A stretch of 64,000 bases of DNA, from NCBI RefSeq assembly GCF_000425625.1, contig NZ_AUDU01000045.1, forward strand, positions 17,261 through 81,260, written 5' to 3'. Origin of the DNA: Stutzerimonas azotifigens DSM 17556 (GTDB lineage: Bacteria; Pseudomonadota; Gammaproteobacteria; Pseudomonadales; Pseudomonadaceae). Position numbers and translations under genes: made by a program. This document shows positions 45,402-57,660 of the stretch, piece by piece. The stretch's first letter is position 1, and each line of letters starts with the position of its first letter. The notes beneath the pieces are model-generated. The model was not told where the DNA came from and searched no databases. It saw only the letters and a list, made by a program, of their open reading frames with translations.

Positions 45402-45847
45402 AAGCGGCTGCAAGCCGCAACTGATCCCCCTCTCCCTCCGGGAGAGGGTGCCCGAAGGGCGGGTGAGGGATACTGGCCGCCATGCGGTGCCAAGTCCCTC
45501 ACCCCTGGCCTCTCTCCCGGGGGAGAGGGGAAGAAGTCCGGGAGAGGGTGCCCGAAGGGCGGGTGAGGGATACTGGCCGCCATGCGGTGCCAAGTCCCTC
45601 ACCCCTGGCCCCTCTCCCAGGGGAGAGGGTAAGAAGTCCGGGAGAGGGTGCCCGAAGGGCGGGTAAGGGATACTGGCCGCCATGCGGTGCCAAGTCCCTC
45701 ACCCCTGGCCCCTCTCCCGGGGGAGAGGGTAAGAAGCCCCGGAGAGGGGAAGCAGCAACGATTACCGCCCACTTCCCGGAGTGGGCACGAACAACGCTTA
45801 TTTTCAGGGCCCGCGCCCTGGCTCTTTAACGCATACGAGACCTGCTC
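45402..45847 (+). repeat. Three exact-period 100-bp tandem repeats between ribBX and ribH
   Basis: Copies begin at 45441, 45541 and 45641 with GGAGAGGGTGCCCGAAGGGC, followed by a ten-base fourth start at 45741. They differ by only a few substitutions. Each copy contains outward and inward matches to CCCTCTCCC/GGGAGAGGG and so can fold into a stem. A related half-unit lies at 45426-45440, and the element resembles those at 15699-15785 and 29720-29764. In-frame stretches inside are chance. The 446 bases interrupt an operon that is usually compact. Confidence 0.95.
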
Positions 45848-46324
45848 ATGTCCCTGAAGACCATTGAAGGTACCTTCATCGCCCCCAAAGGAAAGTTCGC
45901 CCTGGTCGTAGGCCGCTTCAACGCCTTCGTGGTCGAAAGCCTGGTCAGCGGCGCGGTCGACGCGCTGGTACGCCACGGCGTCAGTGAAGACGACATCACC
46001 ATCATCCGCGCGCCGGGTGCCTTCGAAATTCCGCTGGTGTCGCAGAAGGTCGCCCAGCGCGGCGAATTCGACGCCATCATCGCCCTCGGTGCGGTCATTC
46101 GCGGTGGCACCCCGCACTTCGAATACGTTGCCGGCGAATGCACCAAGGGCCTGGCCCAGGTGTCCATGGAATTCGGCGTGCCGGTCGCCTTCGGCGTGCT
46201 GACCGTCGACTCCATCGAGCAGGCCATCGAGCGCTCCGGCACCAAGGCCGGCAACAAGGGCGCCGAAGCCGCACTGTCCGCCCTGGAAATGGTAAGCCTG
46301 CTGGCGCAGCTGGAGGCCAAGTGA
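45848..46324 (+). CDS. ribH: 6,7-Dimethyl-8-ribityllumazine synthase
   Basis: Condenses dihydroxybutanone phosphate with the pyrimidine intermediate to make the riboflavin precursor; usually a 60-subunit or decameric shell. The 158 residues contain [16 protein letters not shown], the substrate loop [11 protein letters not shown] and [16 protein letters not shown] with the catalytic histidine. It is also named ribE in Pseudomonas. It overlaps nusB by GTGA. Confidence 0.97.
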   Translation: MSLKTIEGTFIAPKGKFALVVGRFNAFVVESLVSGAVDALVRHGVSEDDITIIRAPGAFEIPLVSQKVAQRGEFDAIIALGAVIRGGTPHFEYVAGECTKGLAQVSMEFGVPVAFGVLTVDSIEQAIERSGTKAGNKGAEAALSALEMVSLLAQLEAK

Positions 46325-46806
46325 GCCTGAATCGCGACGACAGTCCCGATGCCCAGCCGGCCAAGCCGGCCAAGGGCAAGATCGCCACGCGCCGGGTCGC
46401 CCGCGGGCTGGCCATGCAGGCGCTGTATCAGTGGCACATGGCCGGCCAGTCGCTGAACGAGATCGAAGCGCAGTTCCGCGTGGACAACGATTTCAGCGGC
46501 GTCGACGGCCCGTACTTCCATGAGCTGCTGACCGGCGTGGCGCACAACAAGGGCGACATCGACGAGGCGATCACGCCTCTTCTGGATCGCCCGCTGGCGG
46601 AACTCGATCCGGTGGAACTGGCCATCCTGCGGCTGTCGACCTACGAACTGATGCACCGCATCGACGTGCCCTACCGCGTGGTGATCAACGAGGGCATCGA
46701 GCTGGCCAAGGTCTACGGCGCCACCGACGGGCACAAGTTCGTCAACGGCGTGCTCGACAAGCTGGCGCCCAGGCTGCGCAGCGCCGAAGCGCGCGAGCGA
46801 CGCTGA
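46321..46806 (+). CDS. nusB: Transcription antitermination factor NusB
   Basis: A 161-residue all-helical protein that, with NusE (S10), binds boxA in rRNA leaders and prevents early termination. It starts with GTG, overlapping the ribH stop (GTGA). The alternative ATG near 46414 would remove the [14 protein letters not shown] helix that is part of the fold. The segment [32 protein letters not shown] is characteristic (positions 113-143). Confidence 0.95.
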   Translation: MSLNRDDSPDAQPAKPAKGKIATRRVARGLAMQALYQWHMAGQSLNEIEAQFRVDNDFSGVDGPYFHELLTGVAHNKGDIDEAITPLLDRPLAELDPVELAILRLSTYELMHRIDVPYRVVINEGIELAKVYGATDGHKFVNGVLDKLAPRLRSAEARERR

Positions 46807-46819
46807 AGCGCCGGCCGGC

Positions 46820-47773
46820 ATGGGTGAGTTCGAACTGATCCGCCGCTACTTCGCCACCGTGTCCTGTGCAGGGACCGGTGGCGAAGTCGCATTGGGCATC
46901 GGCGACGACTGCGCGCTGCTGGCCGTGCCGCCCGGCGAACAGCTCGCCGTCTCCACCGACACGCTGGTTGCCGGCGTGCACTTTCCCGATCCCTGCGACC
47001 CCATGCTGCTCGGCCAGCGTGCGCTGGCGGTTTCGGCCAGTGACCTGGCGGCCATGGGCGCGACGCCTATCGGTTTCACCCTGGCGTTGACCTTGCCGCG
47101 TGCCGAGCCCGACTGGATCGAGGCGCTGGCCCGTGGGCTGGATGCCATGGCGGGCCGCTGCGGCATGCGCCTGATCGGCGGCGACACCACCCGTGGCCCG
47201 CTGACCCTGACGCTCACCGTGTTCGGCCGGGTGCCGGCGGGCCAGGCGCTGACCCGCCGCGGCGCGCGTCCCGGCGACCTGCTCTGCGTCGGTGGTGGTT
47301 CCCTGGGTGATGCGGCCGGCGCGCTGCCGCTGGTGCTCGGCGAGCGCGAGGCGCCGGCGGAGCTGGCCGAGCCGCTGCTGGCACAGTACTGGCGGCCTTG
47401 CCCGCAACTGGCACTCGGCCAGGCGCTGCGCGGGCGGGCCAGCGCGGCGCTGGACATCTCCGACGGTCTGCTGGCCGACTGCGGGCATCTCGCCGCCGCG
47501 TCCGGCGTGGCCCTGCGCATCGAGCAGGCGCGCGTGCCATGCTCGCCGGCGCTGCGTGCCTTCGCTGGCGAGGCCGGCGCGCTCGTCTGTGCGCTGTCCG
47601 GCGGCGACGACTATCGCCTGGCCTTCACCCTGCCGCCGGCGGAGCTGGAGGCCTTGCAGGCGCGCTGGCCGATCGCGGTGATCGGCCAGGTCGAGCCGGG
47701 CGCGGGCGTGTATCTGGTCGACGCCGCGGGCGTGCGGGTCGAGATGCCCGAGCGGGGCTTCACCCACTTCTGA
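46820..47773 (+). CDS. thiL: Thiamine-monophosphate kinase
   Basis: Phosphorylates thiamine monophosphate to thiamine diphosphate. The 317 residues start MGEFELIRRYFATV. Metal and nucleotide motifs are GIGDDCALL, VSTDTLVAGVHF, AVSASDLAAMGA, IGGDTTRG and the later LDISDGLLAD. It lies 13 bases after nusB, the standard nusB-thiL-pgpA order. Confidence 0.97.
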   Translation: MGEFELIRRYFATVSCAGTGGEVALGIGDDCALLAVPPGEQLAVSTDTLVAGVHFPDPCDPMLLGQRALAVSASDLAAMGATPIGFTLALTLPRAEPDWIEALARGLDAMAGRCGMRLIGGDTTRGPLTLTLTVFGRVPAGQALTRRGARPGDLLCVGGGSLGDAAGALPLVLGEREAPAELAEPLLAQYWRPCPQLALGQALRGRASAALDISDGLLADCGHLAAASGVALRIEQARVPCSPALRAFAGEAGALVCALSGGDDYRLAFTLPPAELEALQARWPIAVIGQVEPGAGVYLVDAAGVRVEMPERGFTHF

Positions 47774-47829
47774 CAACAACGATGTGCGGGCCGCCCGGAC
47801 GGCGACCGCGAGTGCACGAGGACAGTGCC

Positions 47830-48330
47830 TTGAACGATCCGCTACAGGCGCCGGCCACGCCGGTGCCGCCCTCCATCTGGAGCGACCCCTGGCATAACCT
47901 GGCGTTCGGCTTCGGCACCGGCGGGTTGCCGCGCGCGCCCGGTACCTGGGGGTCGCTGGTGGCCCTGCCGTTCCTGTTCCTCTGGGCGCTGCTGCCGGCC
48001 TGGGGCTATCCGGCCATGCTGGCGGCCACCGCGCTGTTCGGCGTCTGGCTGTGCGGCCGGGTCGCCCGCGAACTCGGGGTACACGACCACGAGGGCATCG
48101 TCTGGGACGAGATGGTCGGCATCTGGATCACCTTCTGGCTGGTGCCGCTCGAGCCGCTGTGGCTGCTGCTGGGCTTCGTCGTCTTCCGGGTGATGGACAT
48201 CGCCAAGCCCTGGCCGATCAGCTGGGTCGACCGGCGCGTGCACGGTGGCTTCGGCATCATGCTCGACGACCTTCTGGCCGGGGTCGCGGCCTGGGGTGTG
48301 ATGCAGGTCTTCGTCTGGGCCTGGACCTGA
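47830..48330 (+). CDS. pgpA: Phosphatidylglycerophosphatase A
   Basis: Inner-membrane lipid phosphatase that completes phosphatidylglycerol synthesis. A TTG start at 47830, preceded by GAGGA, gives 166 residues and places the conserved opening PPSIWSDPWHNLAFGFGTGG near the N-terminus; an in-frame ATG at 47782 is less likely. The motifs are KAPGTWGSL-like APGTWGSLVALP, WDEMVGIWIT, FRVMDIAKPWPI and LDDLLAG. About four membrane segments. Confidence 0.93.
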   Translation: MNDPLQAPATPVPPSIWSDPWHNLAFGFGTGGLPRAPGTWGSLVALPFLFLWALLPAWGYPAMLAATALFGVWLCGRVARELGVHDHEGIVWDEMVGIWITFWLVPLEPLWLLLGFVVFRVMDIAKPWPISWVDRRVHGGFGIMLDDLLAGVAAWGVMQVFVWAWT

Positions 48331-48390
48331 GCCGGCAGGTCCCCTTTGCCAGTGCGCTCTGCTAGGCTCCGCGCATCTTCACTGCCCGGG

Positions 48391-49050
48391 ATGGCCCTGC
48401 CGATGCGCATGCTTCGCACCCTGTCACTGCTCTGTGGCCTGGCCTGCGCCGCCGTCGCGCAGGCGCAGCCGACGGTCCAGGTGGTGGGGCTGTTTCCCAA
48501 CGCCGCGGTGCTCAACGTCGATGGACAGCGCAAGCTGGTGCGCGTCGGCGAGCGCGGGCCGGGCGGCGTCGAGGTGGTGAGCGTGGCCCGCGACGGCGCG
48601 GTGCTGCGCGTCGACGGCCATGAGCGGGCCTACCCGCTCGGTCGCGAATACAGCGGCGGTTTCGCCGCGCCGGTGCGCCAGCAGTTCAGCGTGGCCCGCG
48701 GCGCGGGCGGTCACTACTGGGTGGCCGGCTCCATCGACGGGCACTCCACCCAGTTCCTCGTCGACACCGGTGCGACCTCGGTGGCGATGAACGAGGGGCA
48801 TGCTCGTCGCCTCGGCATCGATTTCCGGGTGGAGGGCGCGCCGCTGATGGTGAGCACCGCCGGCGGCACGGCCAAGGCCTGGCGGGTCAAGCTCGACAGC
48901 GTCAAGGTCGGCGGGCTGGAGGTGCTCGGCGTCGAAGCCGTGGTGCTGGAGGGCGGGGCTCCCACCGAGACGCTGCTGGGCATGAGCTTTCTCAACCGGA
49001 TCAGCTGGCGCGAGGAGCAGGGCATGCTCCGGCTCGAGTCGAAGTACTGA
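48391..49050 (+). CDS. Retropepsin-like aspartic protease (TIGR02281 type), exported
   Basis: About 219 residues with a signal peptide ending near AVAQA. The C-terminal half is a single-domain aspartic protease with the active-site motif VDTGATSVAMN and the later ETLLGMSFL. The N-terminal half of the mature protein (KLVRVGERGPGGVEVVS) resembles a small beta domain found in related proteins. ATGs at 48391, 48403 and 48409 are all possible; the choice only alters the signal. It lies where mutL would usually precede miaA. The role is unknown. Confidence 0.82.
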   Translation: MALPMRMLRTLSLLCGLACAAVAQAQPTVQVVGLFPNAAVLNVDGQRKLVRVGERGPGGVEVVSVARDGAVLRVDGHERAYPLGREYSGGFAAPVRQQFSVARGAGGHYWVAGSIDGHSTQFLVDTGATSVAMNEGHARRLGIDFRVEGAPLMVSTAGGTAKAWRVKLDSVKVGGLEVLGVEAVVLEGGAPTETLLGMSFLNRISWREEQGMLRLESKY

Positions 49051-49122
49051 CTGCATCGCCCGCCGGGCTTGCGGTGGCCGGCGCGTCTGCGGAAACTAGC
49101 CGGTTTTCCGGTCGAGGCGACC

Positions 49123-50094
49123 ATGTCCTCCCTGCCACCTGCGATCTTTCTCATGGGCCCTACCGCGTCCGGCAAGACGGACCTGGCGATGGCGCTCGCC
49201 GATGCGCTGCCCTGCGAGCTGATCAGCGTCGACTCGGCCCTGGTCTACCGCGGCATGGACATCGGTACCGCCAAGCCCTCGCGGGAGCTGCTGGCGCGCT
49301 ACCCGCACCGATTGGTCGACATCCTCGATCCGCTGCAGGCCTATTCGGCGGCGCAGTTCCGCGACGATGCTCTGGCGGCGATGGCCGAGATCAGCGCTGC
49401 CGGCCGCATTCCGCTGCTTGTCGGCGGCACCATGCTGTACTTCAAGGCGCTGCTCGATGGCCTCGCCGACATGCCCGCGGCCGATCCGCAGGTGCGCGCG
49501 CGGCTGGAAGCGCAGGCGCGCGAGGAGGGCTGGGCGGCCCTGCACCGCAGGCTCGCCGAGGTCGATCCGCCGTCGGCGGCGCGCATCCACCCCAACGATC
49601 CGCAGCGCCTGGTGCGGGCCCTGGAAGTCTTTGAAGTCAGCGGCCTGAGCATGACCGCCCACCGCGACCGACAAAGGTCGCAAATGCGCGATTCCGAAGG
49701 CGCCGTGAAAGGGAACTTGCCTTATACTGTCGCGCATCTGGCCATCGCCCCTGCCGAGCGCGCCGTGCTTCACCGGCGGATCGAGCATCGTTTCCACACC
49801 ATGGTTGAACAGGGCTTCGTCGAAGAGGTCGAAACCCTGCGTGACCGTGGCAATCTGCATCTCGGGCTGCCATCCATGCGTGCGGTGGGCTATCGACAGG
49901 TCTGGGAATACCTCGATGGCGCCTTTTCGCGAGACGAGATGCTGCAGCGGGGCGTCGTCGCCACGCGGCAGCTTGCCAAGCGCCAGTTCACCTGGTTGCG
50001 CGGATGGGAGGGGCTTCGCTGGCTGGACAGTCTGGCCTGTGACAATCTGCCACACGCATTGAAATACCTGAGGTCGCTCTCCATATTGAGCTGA
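49123..50094 (+). CDS. miaA: tRNA dimethylallyltransferase
   Basis: Adds a dimethylallyl group to A37 of tRNAs reading UNN codons. It has 323 residues from ATG 49123 (GAGGCGACC upstream). The P-loop is [12 protein letters not shown], followed by [18 protein letters not shown] and [11 protein letters not shown]. It is the first gene of the miaA-hfq-hflX-hflK-hflC cluster. Dimethylallyl diphosphate links it to the isoprenoid pathway that includes ispA. Confidence 0.97.
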   Translation: MSSLPPAIFLMGPTASGKTDLAMALADALPCELISVDSALVYRGMDIGTAKPSRELLARYPHRLVDILDPLQAYSAAQFRDDALAAMAEISAAGRIPLLVGGTMLYFKALLDGLADMPAADPQVRARLEAQAREEGWAALHRRLAEVDPPSAARIHPNDPQRLVRALEVFEVSGLSMTAHRDRQRSQMRDSEGAVKGNLPYTVAHLAIAPAERAVLHRRIEHRFHTMVEQGFVEEVETLRDRGNLHLGLPSMRAVGYRQVWEYLDGAFSRDEMLQRGVVATRQLAKRQFTWLRGWEGLRWLDSLACDNLPHALKYLRSLSILS

Positions 50095-50174
50095 CACTGC
50101 ATTATGGCCGGCCATTGTTTGGCGGCCGATTCGGTCGAATTCGACCCCACAATCAAACGAGAAAAATCCTCTAA

Positions 50175-50441
<267 letters not shown>

Positions 50442-50451
50442 GGGGGCGGGC

Positions 50452-51753
50452 TTGTTCTTCGATCGTCCCGGCGGAGGGGAGCGGGCCATCCTGGTGCATC
50501 TGGAGGGCCAGGACCCCGCAGCGCGTGAAGATCCCGAAGAGTTCCAGGAGTTGGCCAGGTCGGCGGGTGCCGACGTGGTCGACTTCGTCCGGGTGCCGCG
50601 CCACCAGCCCACGGCCAAGTACCTCATCGGCAGCGGCAAGGTCGAGGAATTACACGACCTCGTGCGTCAGTGCGAGGTCGAACTCGTCATCTTCAATCAC
50701 ACCCTGACGCCCAGTCAGGAGCGCAACCTCGAGCGGGTGCTGGAGTGCCGTGTGCTCGACCGCACGGGGTTGATTCTCGACATCTTCGCCCAGCGCGCAC
50801 GTACCCATGAAGGCAAGCTGCAGGTCGAACTCGCCCAGCTCGAGCACATGAGTACCCGGCTGGTGCGGGGCTGGACGCACCTGGAGCGGCAGAAGGGCGG
50901 TATCGGCCTGCGCGGTCCGGGTGAAACCCAGCTGGAAACCGACCGCCGCCTGCTGCGCGTGCGCATCCGGCAGATCAAGCAGCGCCTGGAGAAGGTGCGT
51001 GGCCAGCGCGAGCAGGCTCGCCGCGGGCGCCGTCGCGCCGATATCCCGTCGGTGTCGCTGGTCGGCTACACCAACGCTGGCAAGTCGACCCTGTTCAACG
51101 CGCTCACCGAAGCCGACGTGTATGCCGCCAATCAGCTGTTCGCCACGCTCGATCCGACCCTGCGCCGTCTCGAGCTGGAGGACATCGGTCCGGTGGTGCT
51201 CGCCGACACGGTGGGATTCATCCGCCACCTGCCGCACAAGCTGGTCGAATCGTTCCGCGCGACGCTCGAAGAATCCAGCAACGCCGACCTGCTGCTGCAC
51301 GTCATCGATGCGCACGAGCCGGAGCGCGACCAGCAGATCGAGCAGGTGCTCGCGGTTCTCGGGGAGATAGGCGCGAACGAATTGCCGATGCTCGAGGTGT
51401 ACAACAAGGTCGATCTGCTCGAAGGTATCGAGCCGCAATTGCAGCGCGATGCGGAAGGACGGCCGCAGCGGGTATGGGTTTCGGCGCGTGAGGGGCTCGG
51501 GCTCGATCTGCTGCGCCAGGCGATCGCCGAGCTGCTCGGCGACGACCTCTTCGTCGGCACCCTGCGGTTGCCGCAACGTCTGGCGCGGCTGAGGGCGCGC
51601 TTCTTTGAGCTAGGGGCGGTGCAGGGCGAGCGGCATGACGAAGAGGGGGGCAGCCTGCTCGACATCCGCCTGGCGCGGGTGGACCTGCACAAGGCGATCA
51701 GTCGCGAGGGTGTCGAGCCGGCCGAGTTTCTCGACCAACATACTTTGCAATAA
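50452..51753 (+). CDS. hflX: GTPase HflX
   Basis: A ribosome-associated GTPase that splits stalled 70S ribosomes, for example after heat shock. It has 433 residues from a TTG start at 50452, the start that gives the MFFDRPGGGERA N-terminus conserved in pseudomonads. The N-terminal ribosome-binding domain contains LIGSGKVEEL, followed by the GTPase motifs GYTNAGKSTLF, DTVGFI and NKVD. It lies between hfq and hflK. Confidence 0.96.
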   Translation: MFFDRPGGGERAILVHLEGQDPAAREDPEEFQELARSAGADVVDFVRVPRHQPTAKYLIGSGKVEELHDLVRQCEVELVIFNHTLTPSQERNLERVLECRVLDRTGLILDIFAQRARTHEGKLQVELAQLEHMSTRLVRGWTHLERQKGGIGLRGPGETQLETDRRLLRVRIRQIKQRLEKVRGQREQARRGRRRADIPSVSLVGYTNAGKSTLFNALTEADVYAANQLFATLDPTLRRLELEDIGPVVLADTVGFIRHLPHKLVESFRATLEESSNADLLLHVIDAHEPERDQQIEQVLAVLGEIGANELPMLEVYNKVDLLEGIEPQLQRDAEGRPQRVWVSAREGLGLDLLRQAIAELLGDDLFVGTLRLPQRLARLRARFFELGAVQGERHDEEGGSLLDIRLARVDLHKAISREGVEPAEFLDQHTLQ

Positions 51754-51849
51754 AGCCCGAGCGGCTTAGATGCCGCTGGCTGAAGGCTTTCGGTAGCATT
51801 GGCGGCGCGCCGCGGCGCGTCTTTTGCTTTATACAGAATGGAGAGCGCT

Positions 51850-53034
51850 ATGGCTTGGAACGAGCCGGGTGGCAACTCGAATAACCAGGACCCCTGGGGT
51901 AGCGGGGGTGGTGGCGGTCGCCGTGGTGGCGACAACCAGGGGCCACCGGACCTGGATGAGGCCTTCCGCAAGCTGCAGGACAGCCTCAATGGCATGTTCG
52001 GCGGCAAGAAGCGCGGCGGCATGGGCCGCGGTACCGGTGATGGCGGTCGTCGTGGCGGCCTGGCCGTCGTCTGGGTGGCACTCGTGGTGCTGGTCGGCGT
52101 CTGGCTCTGGAACGCCATCTACGTGGTGGACGAGCAGGAGCAGGCGGTCGTGCTGCGCTTCGGCAAGTACCACGAAACCGTGGGTCCGGGCCTGAACATC
52201 TATTTCCCGCCGATCGATCGCAAGTTCCAGGAAAACGTCACCCGCGAGCGCTCCTACAGCAAGCAGGGGCAGATGCTGACCGAGGATGAGAACATCATCG
52301 AAGTGCCGCTGACCGTGCAATACCGCGTCAGCGACCTCGAGGCCTTCGTGCTGCGCGTCGATCAGCCCGAGGTGAGCCTGCAGCACGCCACTGACAGCGC
52401 CGTGCGCCATGTGGTGGGGTCCACCTCGATGGACCAGGTGCTGACCGAGGGGCGCGAGGCCATGGCCGCCGAGGTCAAGGAGCGCCTGCAGCGTTTCCTC
52501 GACACCTACGGCACCGGCATCACCGTGACCCAGGTGAACCTGCAGAGCGCGGCGGCGCCGCGTGAAGTGCAGGAAGCCTTCGACGACGTCATCCGTGCGC
52601 GCGAGGACGAGCAGCGGGCGAAGAACCAGGCCGAGTCCTACGCCAACGCGGTGATCCCGGAAGCGCGCGGCCAGGCCCAGCGCATGCTGGAGGAGGCGGC
52701 CGGTTACCGTGACGCGGTGATCTCGCGCGCCCAGGGTGAGGCCGATCGCTTCAGCAAGCTGGTGGCCGAGTACCGCAAGGCGCCGGAAGTCACCCGCGAA
52801 CGTCTGTATCTGGAAACCATGCAGGAACTGATGAGCAACACCAGCAAGGTCCTCGTCACCGGCGAGAGCGGGCAGAACAACCTGCTCTATCTGCCGCTGG
52901 ACAAGATGATCAATGGCCGGTCCGGCAGCCAGCCCTCCGAGCGTTCGGGAGCATCGTCCGGCCCGGCGACGCAGAGCACGCCGATCACCATACCGGACGA
53001 GCTGCGTGATCCGCGTTCGAGGGAGATCCGCTGA
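51850..53034 (+). CDS. hflK: FtsH-modulating membrane protein HflK
   Basis: SPFH/band-7 protein that with HflC forms a large cage around the FtsH protease in the inner membrane. It has 394 residues: a glycine-rich leader of about 60 residues, one membrane segment (LAVVWVALVVLVGVWLW) and the SPFH domain starting VVDEQEQAVVLRFGKY. ATG 51850 is preceded by GGAG. Its stop overlaps the hflC start (TGATG). Confidence 0.97.
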   Translation: MAWNEPGGNSNNQDPWGSGGGGGRRGGDNQGPPDLDEAFRKLQDSLNGMFGGKKRGGMGRGTGDGGRRGGLAVVWVALVVLVGVWLWNAIYVVDEQEQAVVLRFGKYHETVGPGLNIYFPPIDRKFQENVTRERSYSKQGQMLTEDENIIEVPLTVQYRVSDLEAFVLRVDQPEVSLQHATDSAVRHVVGSTSMDQVLTEGREAMAAEVKERLQRFLDTYGTGITVTQVNLQSAAAPREVQEAFDDVIRAREDEQRAKNQAESYANAVIPEARGQAQRMLEEAAGYRDAVISRAQGEADRFSKLVAEYRKAPEVTRERLYLETMQELMSNTSKVLVTGESGQNNLLYLPLDKMINGRSGSQPSERSGASSGPATQSTPITIPDELRDPRSREIR

Positions 53035-53900
53035 TGAGCAACAAATCCCTGACCGCGTTGATCGTCGGCGTCGTGCTGGCGCTGGTGTTGTGGAACAGCT
53101 TCTACATCGTGTCGCAGACCGAGCGTGCCGTGCTGCTGCGCTTCGGTCGCATCGTCGAGCCCGACGTCAAGCCGGGCCTGCACATGAAGATTCCGTACGT
53201 CAACAGCGTGCGCAAGTTCGATGCCCGCCTGCTGACGCTGGATTCCTCCACCTCGCGTTTCCTGACTCTGGAGAAGAAGGCGCTGATGGTCGATGCCTAC
53301 GCCAAGTGGCGGGTCAACGACGCCGAGCGCTTCTACACCGCGACCTCGGGCATGAAGCAGATCGCCGACGAGCGCCTGTCCCGGCGTCTGGAGGCGGCGC
53401 TGCGCGATCAGTTCGGCAAGCGCACGCTGCACGAGTCGGTGTCCGGTCAGCGCGACGAGCTGATGGGGCAGGTCACCCAGGGGCTCAACCGTGCCGCCCA
53501 GCAGGAGCTCGGCATCGAGGTGGTCGACGTGCGGGTGAAGGCCATTGACCTGCCGCGCGAGGTCAACCGCAGCGTGTTCGAGCGGATGAGTTCGGAGCGT
53601 GAGCGCGAGGCACGCGAACACCGCGCCAAGGGTCAGGAGCTGGCCGAGGGCATCCGCGCCGACGCCGACCGTCAGCGTCGCGTGCTGCTCGCCGAGGCGT
53701 TCCGCGAGGCCGAGGAGTTGCGCGGTGACGGTGACGCCCGCGCAGCCTCGATCTATGCCGGTGCCTACGGCCAGGATCCGGAGTTCTACGGGTTCTACCG
53801 GAGTCTGCAGGCCTACCGCGGGAGCTTCAACAGCAAGGAAGACGTGCTGGTGCTCGACCCGAAGAGCGACTTCTTCCGCTATCTCGAGAAGTCCCAGTAA
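53034..53900 (+). CDS. hflC: FtsH-modulating membrane protein HflC
   Basis: Partner of HflK in the HflKC complex. The 288 residues have an N-terminal membrane segment (TALIVGVVLALVLWNSFY) and an SPFH domain (TERAVLLRFGRIVEPDVKPGL), with coiled helices and the C-terminal VLDPKSDFFRYLEKSQ. It is translationally coupled to hflK. A terminator follows at 53979. Confidence 0.97.
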   Translation: MSNKSLTALIVGVVLALVLWNSFYIVSQTERAVLLRFGRIVEPDVKPGLHMKIPYVNSVRKFDARLLTLDSSTSRFLTLEKKALMVDAYAKWRVNDAERFYTATSGMKQIADERLSRRLEAALRDQFGKRTLHESVSGQRDELMGQVTQGLNRAAQQELGIEVVDVRVKAIDLPREVNRSVFERMSSEREREAREHRAKGQELAEGIRADADRQRRVLLAEAFREAEELRGDGDARAASIYAGAYGQDPEFYGFYRSLQAYRGSFNSKEDVLVLDPKSDFFRYLEKSQ

Positions 53901-53978
53901 CGCCGTCTCCGATCGCCCGCCCGCTCTGTCGACAGAGGGGCGGGTGACCGGTTCGGAAAAGGTTGCTATCATCCGCCG

Positions 53979-54001
53979 GCCGGGAAAATCCCGGCTTTTT
54001 T
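53979..54001 (+). terminator. Intrinsic terminator after hflC
   Basis: A 7-bp stem GCCGGGA/TCCCGGC (53979-53985 with 53989-53995) with an AAA loop and six T. The hisZ gene begins 188 bases later. The DUF2065 gene found between hflC and hisZ in many pseudomonads is absent; only chance open frames are seen in 53901-54188. Confidence 0.88.
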
Positions 54002-54188
54002 GCGTCTGAGCCATCGATGGCGGCAGACGACTCCGACGACGCGGCTCGCCGTGTCGCTCGCGCGAGGGTTGCCGGCCGCACCGCTGCGGGCCGCGCCCCG
54101 AATCGAATTTGCACAGGACCGTCCGGCAACCAGGCTGTCGGTGCGGTCCGTCCGCTGAACGCGTGCCGGATCGAGAGGTGATGGCGAA

Positions 54189-56758
<2,570 letters not shown>

Positions 56759-57174
56759 GGTTCGCTGCTGCAAAAAAGGCCACCTTCGGGTGTGATGTCA
56801 TTCACATAGGCAAGCTCGCCCCGAGGTCGGGCCTCCCACAAAAGCGGAGTTGCCCGCCGAGCCCTGTGGGAGGCCGCGCCCGTTCCCGACGGGCTTGCGG
56901 CATCCACCACATCCCTGTGGGAGGCGCGCCCTCGCGGCGATGCAGGCCGTAGGCCTGCCCGAGGCCAAGGGTCCATCACTTAAGGGAGTGGCATTGACTT
57001 GCGGGTGGCTTTTTCGTGGGCGCGGGAAAGTGTCGGCGGTTGGCCTGTGGCGCATGATGTGGATGGCGCTGGCGTGCCGTACGCCTCCGTCATCGGGGAC
57101 GGCGCCGAGGAACGTGAGTGGAACTGATCCGGAAACGAAAAAACCGAGCCATTGGCTCGGTTTTTTCTGAAGAG
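56759..57174. repeat. REP-type repeat cluster and terminator region after purA
   Basis: The 416 bases after purA contain three REP-like copies (about 56813-56839, 56862-56882 and 56913-56945) built from the CTCCCACA/TGTGGGAG core in both orientations. The tRNA-side terminator at 57138-57166 follows. No gene is visible. Confidence 0.85.
57138..57166 (-). terminator. Terminator of the tRNA-Leu genes (bidirectional)
   Basis: A 7-bp stem CCGAGCC/GGCTCGG with a three-base loop is flanked by six A and six T that extend the stem. It can terminate transcription from either direction. It ends nine bases from the 3' end of the second tRNA-Leu gene. Confidence 0.9.
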
Positions 57175-57261
57175 TGGTGCCCAGGAGAAGACTCGAACTT
57201 CCACGGTGTTGCCACCGCTAGGACCTGAACCTAGTGCGTCTACCAATTCCGCCACCTGGGC
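57175..57261 (-). tRNA. tRNA-Leu (CAG)
   Basis: An 87-base class II tRNA with an encoded CCA end. The acceptor stem GCCCAGG pairs with CCTGGGC, the D-loop holds TTGGTAGACG, the anticodon loop TTCAGGT gives anticodon CAG, there is a long variable arm, and the T-loop TTCGAGTC is present. It is identical to the copy at 57377-57463, from which it is separated by 115 bases. Confidence 0.97.
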
Positions 57262-57376
57262 ACATGCGACGATCGCTCGCCGGCTTTTCTGTCGTATCTG
57301 CCGCCAGGCGGCCGGAGCCGACATGCTCCGTCTTGCCATGAGACTCCGGCTGCGAGGCCGGGGTTTCATCGAATAG

Positions 57377-57463
57377 TGGTGCCCAGGAGAAGACTCGAAC
57401 TTCCACGGTGTTGCCACCGCTAGGACCTGAACCTAGTGCGTCTACCAATTCCGCCACCTGGGC
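57377..57463 (-). tRNA. tRNA-Leu (CAG), second copy
   Basis: An 87-base gene identical to the one at 57175-57261. It is the promoter-proximal copy of a two-gene transcription unit. The promoter lies at 57527-57555 and a terminator follows the distal copy. The leucine codon CUG it reads is the dominant leucine codon of the GC-rich genes in this window. Confidence 0.97.
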
Positions 57464-57526
57464 ACGGGAAGCGTCGTTACTGCTACGCTACCGTGTACAA
57501 CGTCCCATGGGACATTGTGGGCGCGA

Positions 57527-57555
57527 ACTATACGGCCGGGTTTGGGGGTTGTAAA
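57527..57555 (-). promoter_or_regulatory. Sigma-70 promoter of the tRNA-Leu unit
   Basis: On the minus strand: TTTACA at 57550-57555, a 17-base spacer and TATAGT at 57527-57532. A GC-rich discriminator (TCGCGCCC) follows the -10 box, typical of stringently controlled stable-RNA promoters. Transcription would start near 57520, about 57 bases before the first tRNA. Confidence 0.75.
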
Positions 57556-57660
57556 CCCCTGAGCGAGAAAAATAATTTGCCATGAGGCTGCCCCCGCCGG
57601 GCGTTTCGCGTTTCAATAGAGGCAACCTGTTCCTACGTACTCAGAAGGTGACTCCTTTTA

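Noticed and set aside
45441-45750. Possible CRISPR array
   Set aside because: The unit is 100 bases and is repeated without unique spacers. There are no cas genes.
45448-45857. Several short plus-strand frames between ribBX and ribH
   Set aside because: They are translations of the 100-bp repeat unit and therefore repeat one another. They lack good ribosome sites.
53963-54181. 72-codon plus-strand frame between hflC and hisZ, checked as a possible DUF2065 gene
   Set aside because: It starts inside the hflC terminator, has no membrane segments (DUF2065 has two) and reads as low-complexity Ala/Arg.
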